64,000 nucleotides of DNA from Leptotrichia sp. oral taxon 215 str. W9775 (lineage in GTDB: Bacteria > Fusobacteriota > Fusobacteriia > Fusobacteriales > Leptotrichiaceae): contig NZ_KI272860.1 of NCBI RefSeq assembly GCF_000469505.1, positions 62,001 through 126,000 on the forward strand. The letters are read 5' to 3'. The notes under the pieces are model-generated. The model was given only the letters and a program-made list of their open reading frames with translations. It searched no databases and was not told where the DNA came from. The first letter of the stretch is position 1. Every line of letters begins with the position of its first letter. The translations under genes were made by a program, and so were the position numbers. This document shows positions 51,425-60,289 of the stretch, in pieces.

Positions 51425-53122
51425 TTAAATAATTATTATATTTTTTTCATATTTCATCTTGAGTTTTTTCTTGTAAAAGGCAAGTCCTATGTAAATTATC
51501 TCAGTAACTCCATGATTTATGAGCTCTGTATCGTATTTCTTTTCCTTTATCTGTCCAAATCCTTCTTCTGCATAGCTTTCCAGTTCTTCTTCACTTTTAG
51601 ATACTTTGAACTCGAATATGTATCCAGGATTTTCCTTTTTCTTCGGTTCCAGTATAAGATCTGCTCTTCCATGTCCGCTTTCCCTTTCTGAAAGCCTTAC
51701 ATAATCATTCATTAAAGCAACAAATATTCCTATAAGAAACACCTTATAATATTTTTCATCCTTATCTGTATCAAAGTAACTTAATGAAGAAATTACTTCA
51801 TTCTGAAGTATTTCACCAAATTTTTCAATATTTCCTGCTCTCAAATATCTTATAGTATCCGAAAATTTCTGATAATTTCCTGTAAATCTATCTATAAACC
51901 TGTCTTCAAAAAATTCCATTATTTCCCTGTTTGGTATTCTTATTGGATGTTCCTTGTCTTTTTGTTCACCTGAAGTTGTAAGATATCCACTGTAAAGAAA
52001 TAATTCCCATATTTCATTTATATCATCTGTAAATTCAGTAAAATCCCTTATTTTTTTATATACTATTTCTTTTCTGAAAAGCTTTTCAAGGTCATCAAAA
52101 ATCTCCTTGTTTCCTCTGTCAAGAAGTTCATTTATTGTTTCATTTCCTGCTGTTCCCTGCCAGTAGGGTTTTAATTTCCCATTATCCAGAAAGTTTATAA
52201 TTGACCACGGATTATAAACTTCTATATTTCCAAACTGATATCCGTCATACCAGTCCTTTACATCATTTATTTCATATTCAAGGTTGTAATATTTCAGCCC
52301 TTCCAGAACTTCTTCTTCTGTCATTCCATAATATTCTGAATATTTCTCACTAAATATACTGTTTACTTTAAGATTATTAAGGCCTGAAAATATCCCTTCC
52401 TTTGCTATTCTCAAAATTCCTGTCATTACACTGAACTGAAGGTGTGCATTACTTTTCAGTACTGTACTGTATAAAGAACGGTAAAGGGCAAGTACTTCCT
52501 TTTTGTAACCGTTGTTGTAGCCTGAAACTATCGGTGTGTCGTATTCATCTATAAGAACTACTACCTTTTTATTATGATATTCATATAAATATCTCAAAAG
52601 ATTTTTCAGTGAATTTTCCCAGTCTGCTCCCTCTTCATCTAGCCATACCTTGTCAAAATCACTCAAATCCTTTTTATTTAACTTTTCCCTTAAAAATTCA
52701 AACTCATTGTATAGATAAGTTATCAGCCTTCTAGTCAAGTAATAACATTTTTCCCAGTTTAATGCCTTTATATCTTTAAAACTAAGATAGATTACAGGAT
52801 ATTCCCCCTGCTGATCCATGTATTTACTTTTTGAAATGTATAAATTTTCAAATAGCTTTCTATTTTCTTCCTTCTTTTTCAGATTAAAGAAATAGTTGAG
52901 CATTGACATATTTAATGTTTTTCCAAATCTTCTTGGCCGTGTAAACAAAGTCACTCCGGCACTGTCATCCAGAAGACTTTCTATCATCTTTGTTTTATCT
53001 ACATAATAATAGTCCTCTTCTATTATTGTCTTAAAATCATCAATTCCTATTGGTAAAGGCTTTTTATCTCTCATTTCTTCCACCTCTTTTCCTGTCAGTT
53101 CTTTTAATTTCCCATCCTTCAT
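51425..53122 (-). CDS. AAA-ATPase-like protein with C-terminal PD-(D/E)XK nuclease-fold domain
   Basis: 565 residues. PLPIGIDDFKTIIEEDYYYVDKT and the Walker A variant TRPRRFGKTLNMSML (about 61-75) open the AAA_ATPase-like family; Walker B is VVVLIDEYDTPI. The C-terminal GHGRADLILEP and YIFEFKVSK form the Asp and Glu-x-Lys core of a PD-(D/E)XK fold. Such genes are abundant, often multicopy, in Bacteroidetes, Clostridia and Fusobacteria; their role is unknown and may concern mobile DNA or conflict. A GGGGGG tract precedes the ATG. It uses copy 2 of the promoter cassette. Confidence 0.82.
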   Translation of the reverse strand: MKDGKLKELTGKEVEEMRDKKPLPIGIDDFKTIIEEDYYYVDKTKMIESLLDDSAGVTLFTRPRRFGKTLNMSMLNYFFNLKKKEENRKLFENLYISKSKYMDQQGEYPVIYLSFKDIKALNWEKCYYLTRRLITYLYNEFEFLREKLNKKDLSDFDKVWLDEEGADWENSLKNLLRYLYEYHNKKVVVLIDEYDTPIVSGYNNGYKKEVLALYRSLYSTVLKSNAHLQFSVMTGILRIAKEGIFSGLNNLKVNSIFSEKYSEYYGMTEEEVLEGLKYYNLEYEINDVKDWYDGYQFGNIEVYNPWSIINFLDNGKLKPYWQGTAGNETINELLDRGNKEIFDDLEKLFRKEIVYKKIRDFTEFTDDINEIWELFLYSGYLTTSGEQKDKEHPIRIPNREIMEFFEDRFIDRFTGNYQKFSDTIRYLRAGNIEKFGEILQNEVISSLSYFDTDKDEKYYKVFLIGIFVALMNDYVRLSERESGHGRADLILEPKKKENPGYIFEFKVSKSEEELESYAEEGFGQIKEKKYDTELINHGVTEIIYIGLAFYKKKLKMKYEKNIIII

Positions 53123-53195
53123 ATTAATTTCCCCCCTCTTTTATTTTCTTACATTTTTTCAATAACCTCAATTATTTTATAATGTATTTTATTTA

Positions 53196-53224
53196 ATTAT
53201 ATTAATTTTATGTTTAAATGTCCA
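53196..53224 (-). promoter_or_regulatory. Promoter of the AAA/PD-(D/E)XK gene, copy 2 of the cassette
   Basis: TGGACA, 17 bp, TATAAT on the minus strand inside AAAATTAATATAATTA. Confidence 0.75.
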
Positions 53225-53289
53225 GTATGTCTTTTATATTTCATTTCAAGTACCTTCTTTGAGGCACAAATCCAGTATAAAAGCATAAA

Positions 53290-54213
53290 TTAATATAGCA
53301 AATTATATCCTAACTCCCTCATGGCTTCTTCCGCTTCCTCAAAACTGCTGTATGTTTTCACAAATAAATCTTCCCTATATGAAGTAATATTGCTGTTTTT
53401 ATCTAAAACAAGATCCTTTACTTCCATTGCATAAACATTGGATATTCCTGCTTTCCCTTTATTAATGTACTTAAACCCTTGGGATGTTTTCTGTTTTTCC
53501 TTGATTAAATGTTTAGAGTTACTGCTTATAAAATATTTAAAGACTAAATGTCCGTTATTATCCTGTTTATAATAAATATTTGGCAGCAACTTGTATTCAA
53601 TCAGTTTTGAATCTGCATCAACAGCTGGACTGTCATAAAGTTTTTCAAGCGTATTCTGAGAAATTTTTGTTATAAATCCTTTTAAATCTTCAGCTTCATT
53701 AATATTTTTTACTACTTTCTGCAGTCCTTCTATTTTTATTTTCAGTTTTGTGTTTCTGATACGGATTTTCAATTTTTTTGCCATTTTCTTGTCATATTTA
53801 AATTCAACATCTGCAATATCACCATTTTTAAAAGGTCTATCCACATGATATTCAGGAATGATTTTTACATTGTTTAGAAAATCCAGTTTTCTTTGAGATT
53901 TCTTATCCTTCTTTTCCTTTAGTTTACTGTAATAATTGGTATTTATTGTCCTTGATATAAAAGCCCCTTCTGAATCTCCCTCCACTCTAATAGTGTATAC
54001 CTTGCTAAAATCTACATTTTCCAAAAAAATGTAATTTGCTCCGACATAATAAAGGCCAAATACTATTATAATTACTCCAAATAAAATTTTTGGACTCCAT
54101 TTAATCGGGAATTTTTTCTTGTCATGTTTATTATTTAAGGATTTCTGAGATTGTTCATTTGTATGATTCTGTTTATTATTATGATTATTTTCTATATTAT
54201 TCCGATTATTCAT
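53290..54213 (-). CDS. Hypothetical membrane-anchored protein
   Basis: 307 residues. An Asn/His/Gln-rich hydrophilic start (about 1-35) leads to one transmembrane helix (ILFGVIIIVFGLYYVGANYIF, about 43-63). A large, probably extracytoplasmic domain follows, rich in Lys and beta strands. Near the end there is KTYSSFEEAEEAMRELGYN, like a short DUF-type 'x-Y-S-S-F-E-x-A' repeat. I do not recognise it. Its ATG overlaps the stop of the lipoprotein gene by eight bases with GGAGGA upstream, so both products are made together. Confidence 0.6.
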   Translation of the reverse strand: MNNRNNIENNHNNKQNHTNEQSQKSLNNKHDKKKFPIKWSPKILFGVIIIVFGLYYVGANYIFLENVDFSKVYTIRVEGDSEGAFISRTINTNYYSKLKEKKDKKSQRKLDFLNNVKIIPEYHVDRPFKNGDIADVEFKYDKKMAKKLKIRIRNTKLKIKIEGLQKVVKNINEAEDLKGFITKISQNTLEKLYDSPAVDADSKLIEYKLLPNIYYKQDNNGHLVFKYFISSNSKHLIKEKQKTSQGFKYINKGKAGISNVYAMEVKDLVLDKNSNITSYREDLFVKTYSSFEEAEEAMRELGYNLLY

Positions 54214-55006
54214 AGTTTCCTCCTATAACACGCATAAGATGATCTACTTCGAGCATTCCCAATGGTTCTGTATTTAATCCAAATCCATTCAGGAATCTTT
54301 CTTCGACTAGAGTTTCTATATTGTCTGCTTTTGAATCAAGTTTAAATATTCTCTCTACAATGCCTTCATCTGAAAAGGAATAGACAATTTTGTAGAAATT
54401 TCCATTTTCCTCAATAATTTTATAGTTAGAAACATATGTATTTACATCTTTAGCCTTTTTTTCCAGTTCTCCGGTACGAGTTTTTATATTTGGTAAATAT
54501 GAATCCTTTTCATAAACTGTATTAATTACAGAGACTTTCTTATCTGGAATTTCACTATTTGCATCAAAAATAAGTTCAGCTGTAACTCCATCTTTTGTTT
54601 CTGAACGGCTTAAAATATTATTGTTTTTATAAATATCTATTCTTTTTATTCCACTCTTTTTATAATTTTTTTCATATTCCCCTTCTAATTTACCATCTTT
54701 CACAAAGAAATATCCGCTGCTGTAAAATGTGTCAAATGTAACCTTTCCTGTAAAAATATTTCCTTTATAATAAAGAGTTCCGTTATAAATATCACCTAAA
54801 TCATTTGCAGTTTCTCCTTCTCCTTTTACATTAAAATCTGTTGAATTCAATGCAACGGTAGAACCTTGCGGATTTTCAGGTTTTACAATGCTTATACTCT
54901 GTTTTTCCTTGTCTGTTTTATCTATGTTATTGGCATTTTCCTTACTTCCATTTGAACAGGATATTATAAATGCCAGAATAATTATTCCTATTGAAAATTT
55001 TTTCAT
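54206..55006 (-). CDS. Hypothetical lipoprotein with MORN/YwqK-like segment
   Basis: 266 residues. MKKFSIGIIILAFIISCSNG is a lipoprotein signal with Cys17. The central part (YNGTLYYKGNIFTGKVTFD, DGKLEGEYEKNYKKSG, IKRIDIYKNN) reads like YwqK/MORN-type beta repeats, where short 'G-x-x-x-G-x' hairpins stack. The function is unknown. It is the first gene of a two-gene unit behind copy 3 of the conserved promoter cassette, with AAAGGA upstream of the ATG. Confidence 0.65.
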   Translation of the reverse strand: MKKFSIGIIILAFIISCSNGSKENANNIDKTDKEKQSISIVKPENPQGSTVALNSTDFNVKGEGETANDLGDIYNGTLYYKGNIFTGKVTFDTFYSSGYFFVKDGKLEGEYEKNYKKSGIKRIDIYKNNNILSRSETKDGVTAELIFDANSEIPDKKVSVINTVYEKDSYLPNIKTRTGELEKKAKDVNTYVSNYKIIEENGNFYKIVYSFSDEGIVERIFKLDSKADNIETLVEERFLNGFGLNTEPLGMLEVDHLMRVIGGNYE

Positions 55007-55081
55007 ATTTTCAATGTCCTTTCTTCAATTTTGATAATATTTTTCAATAAACCTAATTTATTTTATACTGTCTTTTCTTTA

Positions 55082-55110
55082 ATTATATTAATTTTGTGTT
55101 TGAAAGTCCA
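55082..55110 (-). promoter_or_regulatory. Promoter of the lipoprotein unit, copy 3 of the cassette
   Basis: TGGACT, 17 bp, TATAAT on the minus strand inside AAAATTAATATAATTA. Confidence 0.75.
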
Positions 55111-55145
55111 GTGTATTTTTAAATAAAAAAGCTATTTTATGGGAT

Positions 55146-55211
55146 AAAAAAATTCGACAACCTTAAAAAGCTTATTCAGCTTAGAATCTCTTGAGGCTAT
55201 CGAACTTTTTT
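55146..55211 (-). terminator. Terminator after the 124-aa gene
   Basis: In the minus-strand RNA TTCGATAGCCT pairs with AGGTTGTCGAA over 11 bp (two G-U), with an inner AAGCT/AGCTT hairpin and T7 after it (plus 55153-55163 and 55194-55204). Confidence 0.8.
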
Positions 55212-55239
55212 CCTACTTACTTAACAAAGAATCTTTAAA

Positions 55240-55614
55240 TTAATTTTGAACTTGTGGTTCTTGTATTAGTACACAATGCATAAAATAGTATTTTTTTTCA
55301 TCTGGTGTTGCTACAAATTGAATTTTTGTAGCTCCATTAATTTTCTCTAAATAAGAAACTAAAGGTTGAATGTTGTCAATGTCATCTATTTTTTTTATCT
55401 TTTCTATGACTTCTTGTTTTCGCTGCTCAGATCTAGAAGGGCAGTTTCTATCCAGTTCTCTAACAAAACAAATTTTTTCTTGAGAGTTGTACTCAAAAAA
55501 ACAAATAATAGTTTTATAATTGTTAGAAGTAATCATTCCTTTTTCTTTTAGTTGTTTCAATAAATTTTCATTATTTATGTATTCTTTTTCATTATTATAT
55601 ATAATTTCTACCAT
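55240..55614 (-). CDS. Hypothetical protein, 124 aa; possible second immunity-type gene
   Basis: Not recognised. A small soluble alpha/beta protein (YKTIICFFEYN, EKICFVRELDRNCPS, IDDIDNIQPLVSYLEKINGATKIQFV, KKYYFMHCVLI). AAAGGAAATAGA precedes the ATG. It lies 233 bp after the putative immunity gene at 55848 and ends in a terminator whose 3' arm (AAGGTT-x-x-CGAA) is shared with the hairpin after that gene. An orphan immunity or accessory role is inference from size and position only. Confidence 0.5.
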   Translation of the reverse strand: MVEIIYNNEKEYINNENLLKQLKEKGMITSNNYKTIICFFEYNSQEKICFVRELDRNCPSRSEQRKQEVIEKIKKIDDIDNIQPLVSYLEKINGATKIQFVATPDEKKYYFMHCVLIQEPQVQN

Positions 55615-55697
55615 ATTCTATTTCCTTTCTGTAATTAAGTTTTATTTGATACATATCTTAGTTTGATATCTTCAAAATTTTTTGACTTTTTAGGCTC

Positions 55698-55794
55698 TTT
55701 GTCAAGTATGAGGGTGGAAAAAGTTCGGTAACCTTATAAAATTTTAAACTTAGTAAACTTTTTCGTACAATCAAATTTTTATATTCTTGACAAA
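55698..55794 (-). terminator. Nested hairpin after the putative immunity gene
   Basis: An outer repeat TTTGTCAAG (55698-55706) with CTTGACAAA (55786-55794) encloses GAAAAAGTT (55717-55725) with AACTTTTTC (55756-55764). The inner stem resembles the terminator at 55146-55211. Confidence 0.6.
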
Positions 55795-55847
55795 AAACTT
55801 AAGTAAAATTTACCATTAAATAAAAAGAATAGCGTTAATATTTCTAA

Positions 55848-56204
55848 TTATACATTATAAACTTCATTTTTCCATTCCTTCTTTATTTTATAAACTTTAC
55901 AATTTTTTTCCTCTATTTCTATACTAAACTCTTTTTCTCTGTTAACTTTTACAATATTCATTTTTTCTTCCCTAAATTCTTTATCAGATCTTATAATTTT
56001 TACAATATTTTCATAAAATTTTTCTATTTTTAGGGAATCTATCAAATTTTCTTCTACCATATTATTTGATTGATAAATTTTTCCTTGTATTTTGCCATAA
56101 AATATAATCTCCGAAGTAGTTTTTGTTATTAAAGCTAACATATCTATATCGGTAATTCCTTCTTTTTCTAAATTTTCAATTTGTGTAATTATTTCTTTTT
56201 TCAT
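55848..56204 (-). CDS. Hypothetical protein, 118 aa; likely immunity protein for the upstream nuclease
   Basis: Small, helical at the start (KKEIITQIENLEKEGITDIDMLALITKTT) and beta-rich at the end (EFSIEIEEKNCKVYKIKKEW). I do not recognise a family. It starts 13 bases after the nuclease stop, with GGAGGA before the ATG at 56204. The order nuclease then small gene is the usual order of polymorphic toxin and immunity. That position is the only evidence for the role. Confidence 0.5.
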   Translation of the reverse strand: MKKEIITQIENLEKEGITDIDMLALITKTTSEIIFYGKIQGKIYQSNNMVEENLIDSLKIEKFYENIVKIIRSDKEFREEKMNIVKVNREKEFSIEIEEKNCKVYKIKKEWKNEVYNV

Positions 56205-56217
56205 AATATTATTCCTC

Positions 56218-57033
56218 CTATACAATAAATTCTTTATAATATTTATCACCTAGTGTTTCATCCTTATAACCTGCTATTACTTTTTCTAATTTTCCATTGA
56301 TATTAAATTCTTTTTTTATAGAAGTAATAGAAACTTCTTTACCATCTTCAATCATATCATTTATTTCTTCTGAAAAGTTTTCAAAATCTTCTCTTAGTAT
56401 TGATTTTTCTAATTCTGCTTCTAATTTTAGAGATCCTTTGTTATTATCAAAAATAAACTCACTATTTCTATCATTATATGATATATTTACCTTTATTTCA
56501 CTAGGCCTGCTATTATTTTCTTCTCTTTTTATTTCTCCGCTAATATTCACTTTATCTCCATTTTGCACAGCCTCTTTTATTTCATTTTCTAATTTTTTAT
56601 AATCCCCTCTATTTATGGTATCTCTCATTGGTACTAAATTTTCATTTCCTGATGCTCCTCCAAACATACGTGCTATTAAATGTCCACCATCATCTCCTAT
56701 TTTTCTAGCTTCTCCTCCAACTTCAAGTTGGGCTACTGTATCTCTTTCTGCTTCCGGAGTATATCTGGAAATTTCACCTGAAAATAATTCTATATTTCCA
56801 TTACTATCTGTTTTATAAGTTATTTTATCAATAACATATTCATTATTAGGTACTAATTCACTATTTTTCTTATAGATTTTTCCATTATCATCTAAACTTA
56901 CTATTTCCTTAGATATAGGTTTATCCAGTTCACTCACATTCATATTTTTATTTTCTATAGATTTTGCAATCTCTGACAAAGGAGATTTTCCAATCTCTGC
57001 TTCTGATAATTTTAGTGCCATAGATTCTATCAT
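56218..57033 (-). CDS. DNA/RNA non-specific endonuclease-type toxin
   Basis: 271 residues, no signal peptide. The core GDDGGHLIARMFGGASGNEN (about 113-132) with LVPMRDTINRGDYKKLE matches the DNA/RNA non-specific endonuclease fold found at the C-termini of LXG and other polymorphic toxins: His118 as general base, the later Asn residues for metal and phosphate. The preceding YTPEAERDTVAQLEVGGEARK is also typical. Instead of a long delivery domain it has a short, unassigned N-terminus (about 85 residues). The ATG overlaps the ATPase stop (ATGA), with GGAGGT upstream, so it is translationally coupled to the ATPase. Confidence 0.75.
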   Translation of the reverse strand: MIESMALKLSEAEIGKSPLSEIAKSIENKNMNVSELDKPISKEIVSLDDNGKIYKKNSELVPNNEYVIDKITYKTDSNGNIELFSGEISRYTPEAERDTVAQLEVGGEARKIGDDGGHLIARMFGGASGNENLVPMRDTINRGDYKKLENEIKEAVQNGDKVNISGEIKREENNSRPSEIKVNISYNDRNSEFIFDNNKGSLKLEAELEKSILREDFENFSEEINDMIEDGKEVSITSIKKEFNINGKLEKVIAGYKDETLGDKYYKEFIV

Positions 57034-60000
57034 TCTACATTACCTCCTGTAACAACAAATTTTCTCCACACAGAATAAATTTCAAGAGCATCCTCACCTT
57101 CTGAAGAATATTCTTTCATCAGACTTTGTGCAATAGCTAATTTTAGTTCAACATCTTCAATTTTTACATTGTTTTCAATTAAATTTATTAATCCCGTATG
57201 TAATTCTTCAAAATTATTTTTTGAATCAACTAGTCTTTTTAGATTATTTTTATCAATTATTAAATCAGTAACTATTTTAGACAATTTTTTAAACTTATTT
57301 GTTTCCCATATTTTTAACTTGTTAGTTTTTCTATATTCATCTAATTGTTCTAAAATTTCTACTTTTTGTATTGTTGATAATTTAGAATTAACTAAAGTTC
57401 TATCTATATATTCAATATCAGGTAAAATTTCTCGATTAACTCTAGTTTTTAATAACAATTTCAATATTTCCTGTTTTAATTTATATTCATCAGGATTTTC
57501 TGTATATTCTCGAATATAGTTATATTGTTCTTCTTTTCCTTCAAATCTATTAATTTTACATAATACAGGTTCTATCCAGTCATTTTGGTATACCACAGCA
57601 ACTCCTTTAGGTAATTTTGCAATTTCATCTAACTGTTCATCTTTTAAAGCAGCAGCTTTACCAGCTAATCTTCTATCTATCTCATCAGGTAATCTCATAA
57701 TTATTTTTGTATTTGTATTTCTAATTGCTGAAACATCAACTGCATTAGGAGATTGATCTGCTATAATAAATCCTTCTCCATAAGTTCTCATTTCAGCTAT
57801 CGCATTAGATAACATTTCTACAGATTTTCCTGAAACATTGGAACTTTCTGAATTTTGTTCAGTTGAAACTCTTTTTAATATATTGTGAGCTTCCTCTAAT
57901 ACTGTAACATGTTTAAGTTTTGAATTCATTTCTGTTACTTCTGACATTCTGTATTCATTCAATCTCATTACAAGGATTCCCATAATAAGTGATTTTGTTT
58001 CCAAAGAACCAATTCTGCTTAAATCAATTATAACATTTTTATCGAATAATAATTTATTATCTATCTCATCTGAAGCAAAAATTTGTCCATTCAATCCATT
58101 AGTCAAAGATTTTATTCTAGTTACCAGTGAACCAATATAATTTCCTTTTAATTCATCTGAATATGCTGAATTTTTAATGACAGTCCATAATTCTTTCTCC
58201 AAATCAGTAAATGTTGGAAATAACTCATCTGAAATTTTATTTACAGATTCTACTAGATCCCATCCACAATCTTCATAAGCACATAAAACTGCATCTTTTA
58301 GTACAGCAGGCATCGCCGCATACATTGGCCAGCATACATTAAATATTTCTATTAGTCTATCCACGTGTTCTAACACATGAACAGATTTTGGAAACTTAAA
58401 TGGATTGATTTTTAACAACTCACTATAATTAGGATTAGTCCCCAGTACAGTTACATTATTTCTATTCCCAAAAACATTTTTGTATTCCCCTTTAGCTGGC
58501 TCAATTATCATAAATTTTATACCAACTATATCTAACTGATCTAATATTTCATATATTGTATTACTTTTACCAGACCCTGTTGAACCTGTGATGAAAGTAT
58601 GCATTGCAAGGCTTTCTCTGTTTAATCTAACCTTAGTTTTTGTTTCTGTACCCATATTATAAATATTCCCTAGATTTATACTTCCAAAGACTTTATCATT
58701 ATTTGATATCATAACTTCTTTAGCAAAATCTACATGTTCAATAACAGGAAATCCAGTAACAGACTTTCTTGGAAAACCAATATGTAAGGCTAATTCATTA
58801 CCGCTAACTGTTACAGTTGGAGTTACTGGTATTGAAATTTGTGAAATATTGTTATATAAAAATAATGGATGATAAAAATTTTTTATATATTTTCTTATTT
58901 CGTTAACTTTTTCCTTATCACTCCATGAATTTACAGCAGAAACTTCTACTCCTGTATTTATTCCGCTCATTAACGCCTTATAAGTAGAAGCTGCAATTTC
59001 TGAAGTATATGAATTTTCAGAAACAAAATATGCCGCACATTCCCATAATCCTAAACTTTCAAATTCTTTTATTCTTTCAAATTGAATATCTAATTTTTCT
59101 AATATGTTGGAAATACTTTTATTTTCAATATTCATTGTTATATTTTGAGAATTTCCTCGTTGCATTCCTTTTGTTTCAGTATTACTTTGATTCGTTCCAT
59201 AAGTATCGCCCATACTGGTTCCAGAAGTATAAGAATGATTTTCTGAAGTAGATTCTGTTGTAGTTGTTCCTTTAGTATGCGTCTTTCCAAATCCTGCACT
59301 TAAACTATTTATTCCCATAGAAAGTACACCGGCTCCTATCAGACTAGCTCCTCCTGTCATAGGAGCTAGTAATAACCCTGCTGTACTTACTGCCATTGAA
59401 GTTACACCTGAAATTTTACCAATAGCATCTTTTTCAGTATAACTTTCTGATTTTGATGTACTCTGTGATGTTGTCTTTCCGTAAGTTTCAGATGAATTTG
59501 TAGTATAACTTTTGCTTTCTGATTTTCCTGTCGTAAAAGCATTAGCAACATTTATTGACTCATTTACAGAATAATTTACTTGAGATTTTGAAAATGGTAT
59601 TAATTGGGTATAGATATTTTCATAGTTCTTTCTTATTTCTGCAAGTTGTCCTTGTTCTACTCCATTTGCAATTATTATTCCTGTATATTTTTGATTTTGC
59701 ATTGATAATGCCAATTTTTCTAGTCCTTGCACAAATGAAACGTTATTTTTTTCATCTATTTTATCATTTGCAACACACGAAACAGCAGAAATGTTATTGA
59801 TTTTAATTTTATCTAAAACATTCTGCATTTTATCATTTGTGTAATTTTCTGTCTTTATACCAGGAAATTGACCATTTAACGCATTTTTTAAAGTATCTCT
59901 TAAAGAATTTATAGTAAAACTTGAATTTAATGATTTAACTCCCATATAAAAATCAGTTTTTTCTCCATCACTATCTATTATAATGAATATAGCACATTTC

Positions 60001-60278
60001 ATAGAAATCAATGAATTATACACACTTGCAAACTTATAAGTTGAATATTCGTCTTTTTCATATATCATTTCAGTAATTTTAAAAAATCTTATAGTATCAA
60101 ATAAATCTTCATTTTCGGAAGAAAACGGAACTACTTCTAATTCTTCCAATTTTGTCAGATAATTTTTTAACAATACATCATCTACAATTTTAATGGCATT
60201 ATTAAAATTCTCCTGAATAGATTTTTGTTCAGGTATATAATTATTTTTAGCTATTGTTTGCAATTTATCGTCATACAT
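57030..60278 (-). CDS. HerA/FtsK-like DUF87 ATPase with Ser/Thr-rich, hairpin-containing N-terminal half
   Basis: 1082 residues. Residues 1-245 form an unrecognised alpha/beta domain. Residues 250-285 and 335-378 are Ser/Thr-rich, flanking a hydrophobic Gly/Ala hairpin (AVSTAGLLLAPMTGGASLIG, about 296-330). The C-terminal motor has Walker A ITGSTGSGKSNT (about 563-574), IIEPAKGEYKNVFG (HerA/VirB4-like 'EPAKGE'), Walker B HVTVLEEAHNIL (790-801), IIADQSP and NTNTKIIMRLPDE. Such motors move DNA or protein. Neighbours are a membrane protein, dynamin-like GTPases and a coupled nuclease, suggesting the motor of a multi-part envelope or defence machine. GGAGTG precedes the ATG. Confidence 0.78.
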   Translation of the reverse strand: MYDDKLQTIAKNNYIPEQKSIQENFNNAIKIVDDVLLKNYLTKLEELEVVPFSSENEDLFDTIRFFKITEMIYEKDEYSTYKFASVYNSLISMKCAIFIIIDSDGEKTDFYMGVKSLNSSFTINSLRDTLKNALNGQFPGIKTENYTNDKMQNVLDKIKINNISAVSCVANDKIDEKNNVSFVQGLEKLALSMQNQKYTGIIIANGVEQGQLAEIRKNYENIYTQLIPFSKSQVNYSVNESINVANAFTTGKSESKSYTTNSSETYGKTTSQSTSKSESYTEKDAIGKISGVTSMAVSTAGLLLAPMTGGASLIGAGVLSMGINSLSAGFGKTHTKGTTTTESTSENHSYTSGTSMGDTYGTNQSNTETKGMQRGNSQNITMNIENKSISNILEKLDIQFERIKEFESLGLWECAAYFVSENSYTSEIAASTYKALMSGINTGVEVSAVNSWSDKEKVNEIRKYIKNFYHPLFLYNNISQISIPVTPTVTVSGNELALHIGFPRKSVTGFPVIEHVDFAKEVMISNNDKVFGSINLGNIYNMGTETKTKVRLNRESLAMHTFITGSTGSGKSNTIYEILDQLDIVGIKFMIIEPAKGEYKNVFGNRNNVTVLGTNPNYSELLKINPFKFPKSVHVLEHVDRLIEIFNVCWPMYAAMPAVLKDAVLCAYEDCGWDLVESVNKISDELFPTFTDLEKELWTVIKNSAYSDELKGNYIGSLVTRIKSLTNGLNGQIFASDEIDNKLLFDKNVIIDLSRIGSLETKSLIMGILVMRLNEYRMSEVTEMNSKLKHVTVLEEAHNILKRVSTEQNSESSNVSGKSVEMLSNAIAEMRTYGEGFIIADQSPNAVDVSAIRNTNTKIIMRLPDEIDRRLAGKAAALKDEQLDEIAKLPKGVAVVYQNDWIEPVLCKINRFEGKEEQYNYIREYTENPDEYKLKQEILKLLLKTRVNREILPDIEYIDRTLVNSKLSTIQKVEILEQLDEYRKTNKLKIWETNKFKKLSKIVTDLIIDKNNLKRLVDSKNNFEELHTGLINLIENNVKIEDVELKLAIAQSLMKEYSSEGEDALEIYSVWRKFVVTGGNVE

Positions 60279-60289
60279 TTTTACACTCC

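Noticed and set aside
57030..60278. FtsK/SpoIIIE chromosome translocase or VirB4 of a type IV secretion system
   Set aside because: There is no FtsK gamma domain, and no other type IV secretion genes are visible; the motor motifs fit HerA/DUF87 better, though a secretion role remains possible.
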